Positions 16,801 to 25,570 of a DNA stretch of 64,000 bases are shown here, piece by piece. How positions within the stretch are numbered: the first letter of the stretch is position 1; every line of letters starts with the position of its first letter. The stretch covers positions 748,501-812,500 of the forward strand of contig NC_014551.1 of the NCBI RefSeq assembly GCF_000196735.1, in the 5' to 3' direction. Below the pieces are notes generated by a model, which did no database searches, was not told where the DNA came from, and saw only the letters and a list, made by a program, of their open reading frames with translations. Position numbers and translations under genes: made by a program. This DNA comes from Bacillus amyloliquefaciens DSM 7 = ATCC 23350 (GTDB taxonomy: Bacteria; Bacillota; Bacilli; Bacillales; Bacillaceae).

Positions 16801-19768
16801 CTATATCGATTGGAACATCAATGTCAATGCCAGCCAATCGACACTGGATGACGTAAAAGTCAAAGACACCCCAGATGAGAACCAAATAATAGATGAAGAT
16901 TCTTTTAAAGTATATCAAGCAAAATATGATGAGAACGGCGTTATGAAAGACAGCAGTGGAAACCTTGCTGCGGGTGATGTGCAGCTTGAGAAAGATAAGG
17001 ACTATAAATTAGATGTTAAAACCGACAATGCCACCGGTGAACAATCATTTGTCCTCACCTTTACAGGCAGCTATAAACAAATAGACCGTGCGTATGTCAT
17101 ACAATATCGTTCTCTCATTAATATTTCCGGCAGCAGCGGTCAGGTCAACAACAAAGTATCAATATCAGGGACAAGTGTTAAGGAGCAGACCCAGGAGAAT
17201 AACAGCTCAGTGCTTGTCGCCATTTCAAGCGGCGGCGGTTCAGGATCAGGAGAGAAGGGAAGCATGACGATATCCAAAACAGGATCAGACGGTGCATCTC
17301 TTCCGGGAGCAGATTTTCAATTATGGTCTAAAGACGGCAAGCAGCTGCTGCGTTCAGGCACAACAGATGAAGCCGGTAAACTTACGTTTGGGAATATCCG
17401 TTACGGAACCTACGTACTGAAAGAAATAAAAGCGCCGGACGGCTACACCATCAGCGACGCCTATGTAAACGGGGTCCTTGTAACGGTCGACAGTAAATCC
17501 TCCGGGGCGGGTGCTCCCTACAAAGTCATAAATCAAAAAAATAAGGTGACGCTTATCAAAAAAGACGAAAACAACAATCCTTTGGCTGGTGCCGTATTTA
17601 AGCTGGAGAAAAAATCAAGCGACGGTACCTATACATTAATAAGAAGTAATATTGAAAGCGATAAAAACGGGAAGGTTGAAATAAACGGTTTGCCAGCGGG
17701 GTACTACCGACTGATGGAGACGAAAGCTCCTTCAGGGTTTATCGTGAACACAAAAGCGATTCACTTCTCAGTCGCAAAGAACGAAAAGAATCAAGTGCCT
17801 GATGTTGAATTGGGATCAATGGTTAATTATCAAGGAAAAGCCGCTTTAACGAAGGAAGATGCGGAAGGCCGGAAGCTTGAAGGTGCAGTCTTCAAAATCA
17901 TCGACAAGGAAGGAAAAACGGTTCAGAAAGATCTGGTTTCAGATCAGGACGGCAAAGTAGAGACTTCCGGACTTGCACCCGGACATTACGCCTTCATTGA
18001 AACAAAAGCGCCAGCCGGTTATGTGTTAAACACGGAGAAAAAAGAATTTACCATCTCAGAATCGGCAGAAGGAAAGCCGAAGCCGTCTGACGCAGGAACG
18101 GCCGTCAACTATAAAGGCTCTGTTCAGCTGACGAAGGAAGATGCGGAAGGCCGGAAACTTGAAGGTGCAGTCTTCCAGATTATCGATCAGGATGGAAAAA
18201 CAGTTCAAAAAGATCTGGTTTCAGATCAGGACGGAAAAGTAGAAACATCCGGACTTGCACCGGGGCGTTACGCCTTCATCGAAACAAAAGCGCCAGCCGG
18301 TTATGTGTTAAATACGGAGAAAGTGGAGTTTACGATCTCAGAATCAGCAGAAGGAAAGCCGAAGCCGTCTGACGCAGGAACGGCCGTCAACTATAAAGGC
18401 TCTGTTCAGCTGACGAAGGAAGATGCGGAAGGCCGGAAACTTGAAGGTGCAGTCTTCCAGATTATCGATCAGGATGGAAAAACAGTTCAAAAAGATCTGG
18501 TTTCAGATCAGGACGGAAAAGTAGAAACATCCGGACTTGCACCGGGGCACTACGCTTTTATCGAAACAAAAGCGCCAGCCGGTTATGTGTTAAATACGGA
18601 GAAAGTGGAGTTTACGATCTCAGAATCGGCGGAAGGAAAGCCGAAGCCGTCTGACGCAGGAACGGCCGTCAACTACAAAGGCTCTGTCCAGCTGGTCAAG
18701 AAGGATCAAGACGGAAATGTTTTAGACGGTGCAGTATTCAAAATCACTGACAGTGATGGAAAAACTGTAAGAGACGATCTGATGACAAAAGAAGGCGGCA
18801 AGATTGACGCCGACGGTTTGGCACCGGGAAGCTATCAATTTGTTGAAAAACAAGCACCGGATGGTTATCTGCTGTCAACAACACCTGTGCCGTTTACGAT
18901 TAAGGCTGAGAACAGCGGAAAACCGGATCAGGCTGTCCTGACTGCAGTTAACATCAAGAACAGTGTTGTTCTCACAAAATTCGATCAAGACGACAAACGG
19001 AAAGTCCTGAAAGATGCAGAGTTCAAACTGACAGATGCAAACGGCAAAGTGCTGACAGAGGGTCTGACTACAGATCAGCACGGGCGGATTATTGTGCGGG
19101 GACTGAAAGCGGGCGAATATCAATTTATCGAAACAAAAGCGCCTGAACTTTACAGTTTGGATCAAACGCCAATATCATTCAAGGTTACAAATACCGACAT
19201 AAAACCAATCGAAATCAGTGCGAAGAACAAATTAACACCTGGCGATGTAACACTGACAAAAGTGGATCATGACGATAAAAATAAGGTGTTAGAGGGTGCT
19301 GAATTCAAGATAACAGATTCCGGCGGACATCCGGTAAACACCGGCGGAACCAGCGAAAAACGGCCGGCGTTATGGAAAACGGATAAAAAGGGACAGTTTA
19401 CGGTGAAAGGTTTAGCCCCGGGACAGTACCGATTTATCGAAACAAAAGCGCCTGACGGCTATCAGCTGAACGAAAAACCAATTGAATTCACAATTGAAAA
19501 AGGACAGTCAAAAGCTGTTGAAGTTGTCGTTTCGAATAAGAAATTAAAAAATCCCGCACTTGGGAAAGACACACCGAATCATCAAACGAAGCAAGGCGGG
19601 CATCACCCTGATACCAATGGTAATGCCAATCATCCGGATACAGGCAAAAGCCTGCCGAAAACCGGTGATACGGACGGTATGATGCAGGTGACGGCCGGTA
19701 TTCTGCTGCTCTTAGCCGGCGGAGCCGCGGCTCTTGTATCAAGAAAGAAGAAGGCAAGAAATAGATAG
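13856..19768 (+). CDS. LPKTG-anchored multi-domain adhesin (Cna/SpaA type)
   Basis: Cell-wall anchored adhesin of 1970 aa. A signal peptide (residues 1-43, basic start, long hydrophobic core) is followed by one Ig-like adhesin domain, a Ser/Thr/Lys-rich linker (about 195-250), and an array of Cna collagen-binding-like domains (about 265-1125) recognisable by recurring VTWTVDLN, DWTITIN and ITWKVGIN strands. After a Gly/Ser linker come eight SpaA/Cna-B-type domains (about 1135-1900), each with an early Lys and an E-T/K-KAPxGY strand of the kind that forms isopeptide bonds. The sorting signal LPKTG is at residues 1933-1937, followed by a membrane segment and a KKKARNR tail. The start is TTG with GGGGAGG 9 nt upstream. 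A sortase gene follows directly. Collagen binding is not implied; plant or other surfaces are as likely. Confidence 0.9.
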   Translation: MGVRNFSFSPQKSKRLRTALITCFTLFFIFSQVVSFTPIAAASGSQLSESGFFDSVTVKDGKHQTVDGSKGSEPALAPKDEVTLTYEWSLKNKEDASDRNITLKIPESFTLDNDIEGELKSADRVIGIYKAEAKSSTLEVKVNKEKAEADDVKGSITLPAKFTPDVTDKTKTAKALFQLDAGKTQQVIIPVKKDETTNSETEKNTSSKPAEPQEEAEKKSTSADSRDKKEQTTKSSPSAERNQSKMVISSKSAVKSLQSGGSQITQNILTDVKLTDEKGKPFDKNNRANTNSPANITIQWAIPNELGKTINDGDRYEFDLPKEFIMHNDITNQPLTNGDMTYGTFSINTSGHVIMTFNGEVKEDFNVKGSLYVNTQFNQKEIKGSTTQKIKFPVNSDTPEVTVYFKPNVTKTIDKSGSLDKGINPGKVTWTVDLNKKEEEVKNVKLTESLPDGLTFRSVKVYELDVNIDGSVSQGSEITSGYTVDDKGNVTFAGTIDSAYRLIYDTVIDDDAKPAKGGNITLTNKAAFSGDNAEPISAEASVTAGYGKMIEKSSTGYKGETQTFSWAVMYNYGEKKIDQSKAGIKDTFGSDDLHLVPGSLKVLPITFSQNGSEQEGAPLKEGGDYTLTDNGNGFEIKFKQTVTGAYKINYQSQVNDGVIIDSPVKYTNTAVTDTGESKETPGTAIQQNLIKNYSNADYEKKTVDWTITINKNRYTMKDWTLDDQFTSGGLALIDDSFHMQDTTENKTLKEGTDYTITKKPGNQGFTIALIGDYAETNSQFKITYTTKFNTDFSNENIKNTAESTWTDQNGGKRTNKESSGFTPNNQTSHNGFKNGSYNAVSKEITWKVGINYNGEPSKNPYIKDTLTDGQQFLHGSVAVKKYTISKNGSITEGEALDPSKYEVEEPSDGNKNTLTVHLKTEDSVPYLIEFKTSLKGQVIKQNQYTNKAEYYNDDHADRTLTGSVSIANGGNLVSKGGKQSGNYIDWNINVNASQSTLDDVKVKDTPDENQIIDEDSFKVYQAKYDENGVMKDSSGNLAAGDVQLEKDKDYKLDVKTDNATGEQSFVLTFTGSYKQIDRAYVIQYRSLINISGSSGQVNNKVSISGTSVKEQTQENNSSVLVAISSGGGSGSGEKGSMTISKTGSDGASLPGADFQLWSKDGKQLLRSGTTDEAGKLTFGNIRYGTYVLKEIKAPDGYTISDAYVNGVLVTVDSKSSGAGAPYKVINQKNKVTLIKKDENNNPLAGAVFKLEKKSSDGTYTLIRSNIESDKNGKVEINGLPAGYYRLMETKAPSGFIVNTKAIHFSVAKNEKNQVPDVELGSMVNYQGKAALTKEDAEGRKLEGAVFKIIDKEGKTVQKDLVSDQDGKVETSGLAPGHYAFIETKAPAGYVLNTEKKEFTISESAEGKPKPSDAGTAVNYKGSVQLTKEDAEGRKLEGAVFQIIDQDGKTVQKDLVSDQDGKVETSGLAPGRYAFIETKAPAGYVLNTEKVEFTISESAEGKPKPSDAGTAVNYKGSVQLTKEDAEGRKLEGAVFQIIDQDGKTVQKDLVSDQDGKVETSGLAPGHYAFIETKAPAGYVLNTEKVEFTISESAEGKPKPSDAGTAVNYKGSVQLVKKDQDGNVLDGAVFKITDSDGKTVRDDLMTKEGGKIDADGLAPGSYQFVEKQAPDGYLLSTTPVPFTIKAENSGKPDQAVLTAVNIKNSVVLTKFDQDDKRKVLKDAEFKLTDANGKVLTEGLTTDQHGRIIVRGLKAGEYQFIETKAPELYSLDQTPISFKVTNTDIKPIEISAKNKLTPGDVTLTKVDHDDKNKVLEGAEFKITDSGGHPVNTGGTSEKRPALWKTDKKGQFTVKGLAPGQYRFIETKAPDGYQLNEKPIEFTIEKGQSKAVEVVVSNKKLKNPALGKDTPNHQTKQGGHHPDTNGNANHPDTGKSLPKTGDTDGMMQVTAGILLLLAGGAAALVSRKKKARNR
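17828..18673 (+). repeat. Three near-identical 282-bp (94-aa) adhesin repeats
   Basis: Three tandem units of exactly 282 bp begin at 17828, 18110 and 18392, each coding for one SpaA-type domain plus a conserved Gly-Lys-Pro-Lys-Pro linker. The second and third are nearly identical at DNA level. Such repeats allow domain number to change by recombination. Confidence 0.85.
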
Positions 19769-19776
19769 ACGTTACC

Positions 19777-19813
19777 GCACCTGATCATGTAAGAATCGAT
19801 CAGGTGCTTTTTT
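19777..19813 (+). terminator. Terminator between adhesin and sortase genes
   Basis: A perfect 10-bp stem GCACCTGATC / GATCAGGTGC is followed by six T. It would lower sortase expression relative to the adhesin unless there is read-through, because no clear promoter is seen in the 65 bp that follow. Confidence 0.85.
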
Positions 19814-19877
19814 AAAACGAAAGTCATTTCACAACAAGTACCCATCCCGTATTATGTACAAGAAAGGAATTTTCTTC

Positions 19878-20531
19878 ATGTTTAAAAAAACGATCATTGC
19901 TGTTCTGATTCTATCCGGGCTGCTTCTTGTCACCTCTCCTCTCATGAAAGGGTGCCTTATCGCTTACCTCAGTAAAAGCCATAGTGAAGCTGAATTGACC
20001 GCAGAACAGGCGCGGAAAAACAACATGAAAAAAGCGGATTATGCATTTGATTCAATTCATCCTCCCGGTTTTAGGGAAACCGTTCAGTCGAGTTTTAACC
20101 GCAAACCGAAACCGATAATCGGACGGATCACCATCAGCAGCGTCAATTTGGAGCTCCCGATTTTAAAAGGCACAACCAATGAAAACCTGCTGATCGGCGC
20201 GGCAACTATGCGGCCGGATCAGAAAATGGGAGAGGGAAACTACCCGTTGGCTGGTCACCATCTGAGGCAGGAGAACCTATTGTTCGGCCCTCTTTTACAC
20301 ATAAAAAAAGGCGCGCAAATCGTAATTACCGATTTTAGAAAAGACTATATTTATTCTGTAACATCAAAAAGCACGATTTCAGAAATAGAAGCAAACATAA
20401 TTCAGGAGACAAAAGAAAAAGAGATTACTTTAATCACATGTGACAAAGCGGTAAATACCGAAGGACGTCTGGCCGTCAAAGGAAAGTTGATTGATATTGC
20501 CGGTCATTCAAATGTATCTCAGCCATCTTAG
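19878..20531 (+). CDS. Class A-like sortase, partner of the adhesin
   Basis: Membrane-bound transpeptidase of 217 aa. An N-terminal membrane anchor (residues 5-25) precedes the sortase fold. The catalytic triad is visible: His127 in LAGHHL, Cys188 in TLITC, and Arg197 in EGRLAVKG. The TLITCD context and the LAGHH box resemble class A sortases, which use LPxTG substrates, so the LPKTG adhesin immediately upstream is the obvious substrate. The start at 19878 is preferred because AAGGAA lies 8 nt upstream; the ATG at 19854 has no ribosome site. A housekeeping sortase for LPDTA-type proteins such as YfkN must be encoded elsewhere. Confidence 0.85.
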   Translation: MFKKTIIAVLILSGLLLVTSPLMKGCLIAYLSKSHSEAELTAEQARKNNMKKADYAFDSIHPPGFRETVQSSFNRKPKPIIGRITISSVNLELPILKGTTNENLLIGAATMRPDQKMGEGNYPLAGHHLRQENLLFGPLLHIKKGAQIVITDFRKDYIYSVTSKSTISEIEANIIQETKEKEITLITCDKAVNTEGRLAVKGKLIDIAGHSNVSQPS

Positions 20532-20576
20532 AGAATCATTCTGTCAACTGGATATACGTCAGTAATTAAACTTCCC

Positions 20577-20604
20577 GAGACTGGCTTCTGTCAGTCTCTT
20601 TTTT
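20577..20604 (+). terminator. Terminator of the sortase gene
   Basis: A 9-bp stem (GAGACTGGC / GTCAGTCTC, one G-T pair) with a 4-nt loop is followed by six T. Confidence 0.85.
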
Positions 20605-20772
20605 GCACAGCGGTTATAAAAAGGTCGTCCTGCTTATCTCTCTTGAGGAAAATGATACCTATCGCACTTTTTTACAGGAATTACAAGAGAAAAAGATCAC
20701 GAAAATTCATAAAAATGAGAAATAAAGATTTGAAAAGTGGTATCATTTTAGGAGGAAAGGACGGCTGGTGCT

Positions 20773-22377
20773 GTGTTGGAAGAGAAGCGGTTTTATGTCT
20801 CTCTGCAAATGAAAATAGCCGGATTAATCACGGCTTTATTAATACTTGTCATCGGAACGCTCACCGTTATATTTGCTTTTCAGCAATTAAATGAAGGGCA
20901 GAAGCAGGCTGAACAGCTGGCGGTGCAAACAGCAAAAACCATTTCTTACATGCCGCCTGTAAAAGAGGCATTCCGGCTTGCGGACGAAGGTGCTTTTACA
21001 AAGTTAGACGTCATTGAACAAATGAAAGAACAGGCAGGTGCGCACGCCGTCTACATTACTGATCAAAAAGGGCATGTTGCATTTCATTCGGCCCGCAGCA
21101 GCATCCCAAAAGAAAATCAAAATCTGCAAAATAAAACCGTTATGTTCGGCGGATCTCCGGTTTCCGATGGAATGAAAGCCGTCCGGGGAAGCGCGCCGGT
21201 TATTCTGGATGAAAAAAATCATAACGAAGTCGTCGGAACGGTGACAGTCGAGTTTTTACAAGATGAGATAGAAAAAGATATGAAAGCGCATCTGCGGCAT
21301 TTGGGCTATTTTGCATGTTTGGTATTTCTTATCGGTATCGGGGGAGCGGCGGCACTCGCAAAAAGCATCCGTAAAGATACACTCGGCCTTGAACCGCATG
21401 AAATTGCAGCGCTGTATCGGGAGCGCAATGCGATGCTCCTTGCGATTAAAGAAGGAATTATCGCCGTAAACAAAGAGGGCGCGATAACGATGATGAATTT
21501 ATCCGCGGCTGATATGCTGCATCTTCCGGAGCCGATGATCGGAAGGCATATAAAAGAAATCATGCCCGGCGCAAAGCTCATGCCGGTTTTGTCAGGGGGA
21601 GAAGTGCCGCCGAATGTTGAGGTGCGTGCCGGAGATAAAGTATTCATCTTAAACGTGAAAGAAATGAGGCAGGCCGGGCAAGTATACGGAGCGGTCATAA
21701 GCTTCCGCGAAAAAACGGAGCTCAAAAAGCTGATTAACAAGCTGACCGAAATGAAAAAATACTCGGAGGATCTGCGGGCGCAAACGCATGAATTCTCGAA
21801 TAAGCTTTACGCGATACTCCGTCTGTTAGAGCTGGGAGAATACGAGGAAGCCATTGAACTGATTAAAGAAGAGTATGCCATCCAAAATGAACAGCATGAA
21901 ATCCTATTTCAAAACATTCATTCCCAGCGTGTTCAGGCCATACTATTAGGAAAAATGGGAAAAGCCTCTGAGAAAAAAGTGAAGCTCTCGATAGATGAAA
22001 ACAGCTTTTTAGAGTCGCTGCCGGAGCATGTGGGTTCATCCCAGCTCATTACGATCATCGGAAATCTTATTGATAACGCTTTTGACGCCGTCGCCGAAAA
22101 AGAGAAAAAAGAGGTTGCCTTTTTTATGACCGATATCGGCAGGGATATCGTCATAGAAGTGGCGGACTCAGGGGACGGCGTGCCTCAGGAAAAAACAGGA
22201 ACGATATTTGAAAAGGGATACTCTTCAAAGGGGACAAGGAGAGGATACGGCTTAGCCAATCTGAAGGAAGCCGTCAGTGAATTGCAGGGATGGATAGAGA
22301 TTTCACAGCAAAAGAGCGGCGGTGCCGTATTTACGGTGTTTATACCGAAAGAAAGGCCAAAGGGGGAATCCGTGTGA
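20773..22377 (+). CDS. citS: Citrate sensor histidine kinase CitS
   Basis: Membrane sensor kinase of 534 aa, about the length of B. subtilis CitS. Two membrane segments (about residues 13-35 and 178-196) flank an extracellular PAS-like sensor. A cytoplasmic PAS region is followed by a DcuS/CitA-type phospho-acceptor box with His339 (AQTHEFSNKL) and an HATPase with NLIDNAFDA and GYGLANL. CitS senses citrate and, through CitT, turns on the Mg-citrate transporter citM, which lies downstream. The start is GTG at 20773 with AAAGGA about 10 nt upstream; a stronger AGGAGG lies further up. The stop overlaps the start of citT. Confidence 0.92.
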   Translation: MLEEKRFYVSLQMKIAGLITALLILVIGTLTVIFAFQQLNEGQKQAEQLAVQTAKTISYMPPVKEAFRLADEGAFTKLDVIEQMKEQAGAHAVYITDQKGHVAFHSARSSIPKENQNLQNKTVMFGGSPVSDGMKAVRGSAPVILDEKNHNEVVGTVTVEFLQDEIEKDMKAHLRHLGYFACLVFLIGIGGAAALAKSIRKDTLGLEPHEIAALYRERNAMLLAIKEGIIAVNKEGAITMMNLSAADMLHLPEPMIGRHIKEIMPGAKLMPVLSGGEVPPNVEVRAGDKVFILNVKEMRQAGQVYGAVISFREKTELKKLINKLTEMKKYSEDLRAQTHEFSNKLYAILRLLELGEYEEAIELIKEEYAIQNEQHEILFQNIHSQRVQAILLGKMGKASEKKVKLSIDENSFLESLPEHVGSSQLITIIGNLIDNAFDAVAEKEKKEVAFFMTDIGRDIVIEVADSGDGVPQEKTGTIFEKGYSSKGTRRGYGLANLKEAVSELQGWIEISQQKSGGAVFTVFIPKERPKGESV

Positions 22378-23054
22378 TTAACATCGCGATTGCAGAGGAC
22401 GACTTTCGAATAGCGCAAATCCATGAAAAATTTATCGAACATCTGGATGGGTTCAATGTCATCGGCAAAGCAATCAACGCCAAAGACACCTTATCTCTGC
22501 TTGAGAAACAGCAGCCTGATCTGCTGCTATTGGATATTTATATGCCGGATGAGCTGGGAACAGATCTGCTCCCGCTCATCCGCCGCCGTTTTCCTTCCGT
22601 TGATATCATTATTATTACGGCTTCTGCTGAAACAAGGCTGCTGCAGGAAGCGCTCAGATCAGGCGTTTCCCACTATGTCATAAAACCGGTTTCGGCACGT
22701 AAATTTACAGATGTGCTTTTGCAGTACCGTGAAAAAAGAGAATGGCTGCACTCACAGCCGGAGCTGAGCCAATCCGTAATCGACATGTTTTTCGGAAGCA
22801 GTCAGAAAGAACAAAAACAGCTCAGTGATCTGCCGACAGGCATTAACTCTATTACCCTTCAAAAAATCAAAAACGCGCTCCGGACTGCCCAAAAAGGGAT
22901 GACGGCTGAAGAGCTGGGCGAAAAAATGGGCGCCTCCAGAACAACGGCGCGGCGCTACGCCGAGTTTCTCGTTTCTCGGGAAGAAGCGCTCGCTGAATTA
23001 GAATACGGCATTATCGGCAGGCCGGAACGAAAATATTATTTAGCACATGAATAA
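22374..23054 (+). CDS. citT: Citrate response regulator CitT
   Basis: Response regulator of 226 aa with a receiver domain (acidic pair AEDD at the start, phospho-acceptor Asp54 in LLDIYMPD, Lys in VIKPVS) and a C-terminal helix-turn-helix (about residues 165-215, GASRTTARRYAEFL). The CitB/DcuR family it belongs to activates di- and tricarboxylate uptake genes. The GTG start overlaps the citS stop by 4 nt (GTGA) and has a GGGGG ribosome site 8 nt upstream, so the pair is translationally coupled. In B. subtilis CitT activates citM. Confidence 0.93.
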   Translation: MINIAIAEDDFRIAQIHEKFIEHLDGFNVIGKAINAKDTLSLLEKQQPDLLLLDIYMPDELGTDLLPLIRRRFPSVDIIIITASAETRLLQEALRSGVSHYVIKPVSARKFTDVLLQYREKREWLHSQPELSQSVIDMFFGSSQKEQKQLSDLPTGINSITLQKIKNALRTAQKGMTAEELGEKMGASRTTARRYAEFLVSREEALAELEYGIIGRPERKYYLAHE

Positions 23055-23066
23055 GGGATGGGAGAA

Positions 23067-24029
23067 ATGAAGCGGTTTGGAGTGCTTCTTATTATGCTTG
23101 CGGCGCTGGTTTCTTTGGACGGACGGCAGATGGCGGGCATCCGCTCAGCCGGGGGACCGATTGAAATTGTCGTACCCGCAGCGCCTCAAGGGGGCTGGGA
23201 TGTAACGGCAAAGGCTTTGCAATCAGTAATAGAGCGGAAACATATTTTGGGACGGCCTGTAAAGATCGTCTATAAGCCCGGCGGAGGCGGAGACAGCGGG
23301 TGGAAATACGTGAATGAACGAAAAACGGATGTCATCAGTATGAATTCAAGCCTGCTGTTAAGCAATGAAATCTTGGGCCAAAGCCGGCTGAAGGCAGCTG
23401 ATTTTACGCCCTTGGCCATTATCGCAAAAGAGTGGCAGACTGTCGCTCTTCCGAAAAATTCAAAGATAAAAAGTGGGAAGCAGCTGCTCGGTGCTATTAA
23501 AACACATCCGGGCGGCATAAAAATCGGATTTGCGCCAGGTCTTGGAAATGATGACCAGCTCTCCTTTGCGAGAGCCGCGGAAATGGCCGGAATTTCTCCG
23601 TTTGATATCCGCTTTTTTCAATACGGGAGCAGCAATGAGGTTATTGAAGCGCTTATCAGTCACGATATAGATGCCGCCTCAATGACCATTTCAGAAGCGA
23701 GAGCCGCCTATCAGAAGGGAAAAATCACATTAGCGGCCGTTACTTCTGACAAAAGGCTCTCCGGCTTTAGCGATGTCCCGACCTGGAAAGAGCAAGGGGT
23801 GCCGTTTGTCTTTGCGCACTGGAGGGGCATCATGGGGCCGAAAGACATGACCGAAGGCGAGATCGCTTATTGGGATCAGGCTTTGAAACAGATTACCTCA
23901 TCCGCGGAGTGGAAGCAAATGATGAAAAAACGGGATTGGGAGAGCTTTTATAAAAACAGCAGCGGCGCAAAACGCTTTTTAGAAGAGCAGACTGAGTTTT
24001 ATAAAGAGATGATGAGCAGCGAAAAATAA
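23067..24029 (+). CDS. yflP: TctC-type solute-binding protein YflP
   Basis: Extracellular solute-binding protein of 320 aa in the tripartite tricarboxylate (TctC/Bug) family, recognised by the [16 protein letters not shown] start of the mature protein and the GGGGDSGW loop. A short signal peptide (residues 1-19) lacks an obvious lipobox. The start at 23067 is used with AAGGGA 8 nt upstream; the ATG at 23058 is an alternative. It follows citT by 12 bp in the same operon, so it probably presents citrate or a related acid, perhaps to the sensor since no TctA/TctB partners are nearby. That last point is inference. Confidence 0.85.
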   Translation: MKRFGVLLIMLAALVSLDGRQMAGIRSAGGPIEIVVPAAPQGGWDVTAKALQSVIERKHILGRPVKIVYKPGGGGDSGWKYVNERKTDVISMNSSLLLSNEILGQSRLKAADFTPLAIIAKEWQTVALPKNSKIKSGKQLLGAIKTHPGGIKIGFAPGLGNDDQLSFARAAEMAGISPFDIRFFQYGSSNEVIEALISHDIDAASMTISEARAAYQKGKITLAAVTSDKRLSGFSDVPTWKEQGVPFVFAHWRGIMGPKDMTEGEIAYWDQALKQITSSAEWKQMMKKRDWESFYKNSSGAKRFLEEQTEFYKEMMSSEK

Positions 24030-24031
24030 GG

Positions 24032-24059
24032 ATTCCGCAGACTTGCGGAATGCTTTTTT
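24032..24059 (+). terminator. Terminator of the citS-citT-yflP operon
   Basis: A perfect 8-bp stem ATTCCGCA / TGCGGAAT is followed by six T. Confidence 0.88.
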
Positions 24060-24191
24060 ATTTATAAATGAACAAAATGATCAAAAAGGTTATAAAAAAT
24101 TAAAAATCTTTAAAATCCAAAATATTTACTTCATTATGCAATTCTCATAAGATAGCAAAAAGGCAGATAAAGGGGAATCGGGCCTTTAAAA

Positions 24192-24205
24192 TGTAAGCGT
24201 ATTCA
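24192..24205 (+). promoter_or_regulatory. CcpA site (cre) upstream of citM
   Basis: TGTAAGCGTATTCA matches the cre consensus TGWAANCGNTNWCA at all but one fixed position and lies 18 bp before the citM start. citM of B. subtilis is under carbon catabolite repression, so a functional cre is expected here. Confidence 0.65.
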
Positions 24206-24223
24206 TGATAAGGGGGACATACT

Positions 24224-25522
24224 GTGTTAGCAATCTTAGGCTTTCTTATGATGTTTGTTTTTATGGTGCTGATCATGACAAAACGGCTTTCGGTGTTAAC
24301 GGCGCTCGTGTTGACGCCGATCGTGTTCGCGCTGATTGCCGGCTTTTCTTTTAACCGGGTCGGCGAGATGATGATCTCCGGTATTGAACAGGTGGCGCCG
24401 ATTGCAGTCATGATTATGTTTGCGATTCTATATTTCGGCATTATGATTGATACCGGTTTATTTGATCCGATGGTTGCGCGTATTTTAAAGCTGGTCAAAG
24501 GCGATCCGCTCAAAATTGTTGTCGGAACAGCAGCGCTGACCATGCTCGTCGCGCTGGACGGTGACGGCTCGACGACGTATATGATTACGACAAGCGCGAT
24601 GCTGCCTTTGTATATTATGCTCGGAATCCGTCCGATTATTTTAGCGGGAATTGCCGGTGTCGGCATGGGGATCATGAACACGATTCCATGGGGCGGCGCG
24701 ACGCCGCGTGCGGCAAGCGCGCTCGGTGTGGACCCGGCAGAGCTGACGGGTCCGATGCTTCCTGTCATTGCCAGCGGCATGGTATGTATGATGGTGTCCG
24801 CTTATGTGCTCGGAAGAATAGAACGGAAACGGCTCGGGGTGATCGAATTAAAGCAGCCGTCCCATACAAATGAAACTGCTGCGGCAGTGGAAGATGAATG
24901 GAAGCGGCCGAAACTGTGGTGGTTCAATTTGCTGTTAACACTTTCTTTAGTGGGGTTTTTAGTATCGGGAAAAGTGAATTTAACCGTGCTGTTCATCATT
25001 GCGTTTTGTATCGCGCTGATTGTCAATTATCCGAGGCTTAACGATCAAAGGGAGCGAATTTCAGCCCATTCGAGCAATGTGCTTGCGATCGGTTCGATGA
25101 TATTTGCAGCAGGCGTGTTTACCGGAATTTTAACGGGGACGAAGATGGTCGATGAAATGGCCATTTCCCTCGTATCGCTTATTCCGGAGCAGATGGGGGG
25201 ATTTATTCCGGCGATTGTTGCCTTAACGAGCGGTATCTTTACGTTTCTGATGCCCAACGACGCCTATTTTTACGGCGTGCTGCCCATTTTGTCTGAAACT
25301 GCCGTGGCATACGGCGTGGATAAGGTGGAAATCGCACGTGCTTCGATTATCGGCCAGCCGATTCATATGTTAAGCCCGCTCGTGCCGTCGACGCATTTAT
25401 TAGTCGGGCTTGCCGGGGTAACCATTGATGAACACCAGAAATTTGCGATGAAATGGGCGGTTCTTGCCGTTATCGTCATGACGGCCTTTGCGCTCATCAT
25501 CGGCGCGATCACGATTTTTTAA
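24224..25522 (+). CDS. citM: Mg2+-citrate secondary transporter CitM
   Basis: Membrane transporter of 432 aa of the CitMHS family, which takes up citrate complexed to Mg2+ and similar ions with protons. About eleven to twelve hydrophobic segments are visible, with the conserved GDGSTTYMIT loop near residue 110 and the MPNDAYFYG loop near residue 345. The GTG start has AGGGGGA about 8 nt upstream. Its induction by CitS/CitT and repression by CcpA agree with the neighbouring genes and the cre site. The broken yflN gene follows after 48 bp with no terminator, as in a citM-yflN operon. Confidence 0.93.
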   Translation: MLAILGFLMMFVFMVLIMTKRLSVLTALVLTPIVFALIAGFSFNRVGEMMISGIEQVAPIAVMIMFAILYFGIMIDTGLFDPMVARILKLVKGDPLKIVVGTAALTMLVALDGDGSTTYMITTSAMLPLYIMLGIRPIILAGIAGVGMGIMNTIPWGGATPRAASALGVDPAELTGPMLPVIASGMVCMMVSAYVLGRIERKRLGVIELKQPSHTNETAAAVEDEWKRPKLWWFNLLLTLSLVGFLVSGKVNLTVLFIIAFCIALIVNYPRLNDQRERISAHSSNVLAIGSMIFAAGVFTGILTGTKMVDEMAISLVSLIPEQMGGFIPAIVALTSGIFTFLMPNDAYFYGVLPILSETAVAYGVDKVEIARASIIGQPIHMLSPLVPSTHLLVGLAGVTIDEHQKFAMKWAVLAVIVMTAFALIIGAITIF

Positions 25523-25570
25523 CATAAAACATCCGCTTCGTCGCACACTAAAGGCATCAGAGGAGGTGCC

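Noticed and set aside
13856-20531. Mobile element or prophage carrying the adhesin locus
   Set aside because: No transposase, integrase, tRNA target or flanking direct repeats were seen. Acquisition by transfer is possible but not shown by the sequence.
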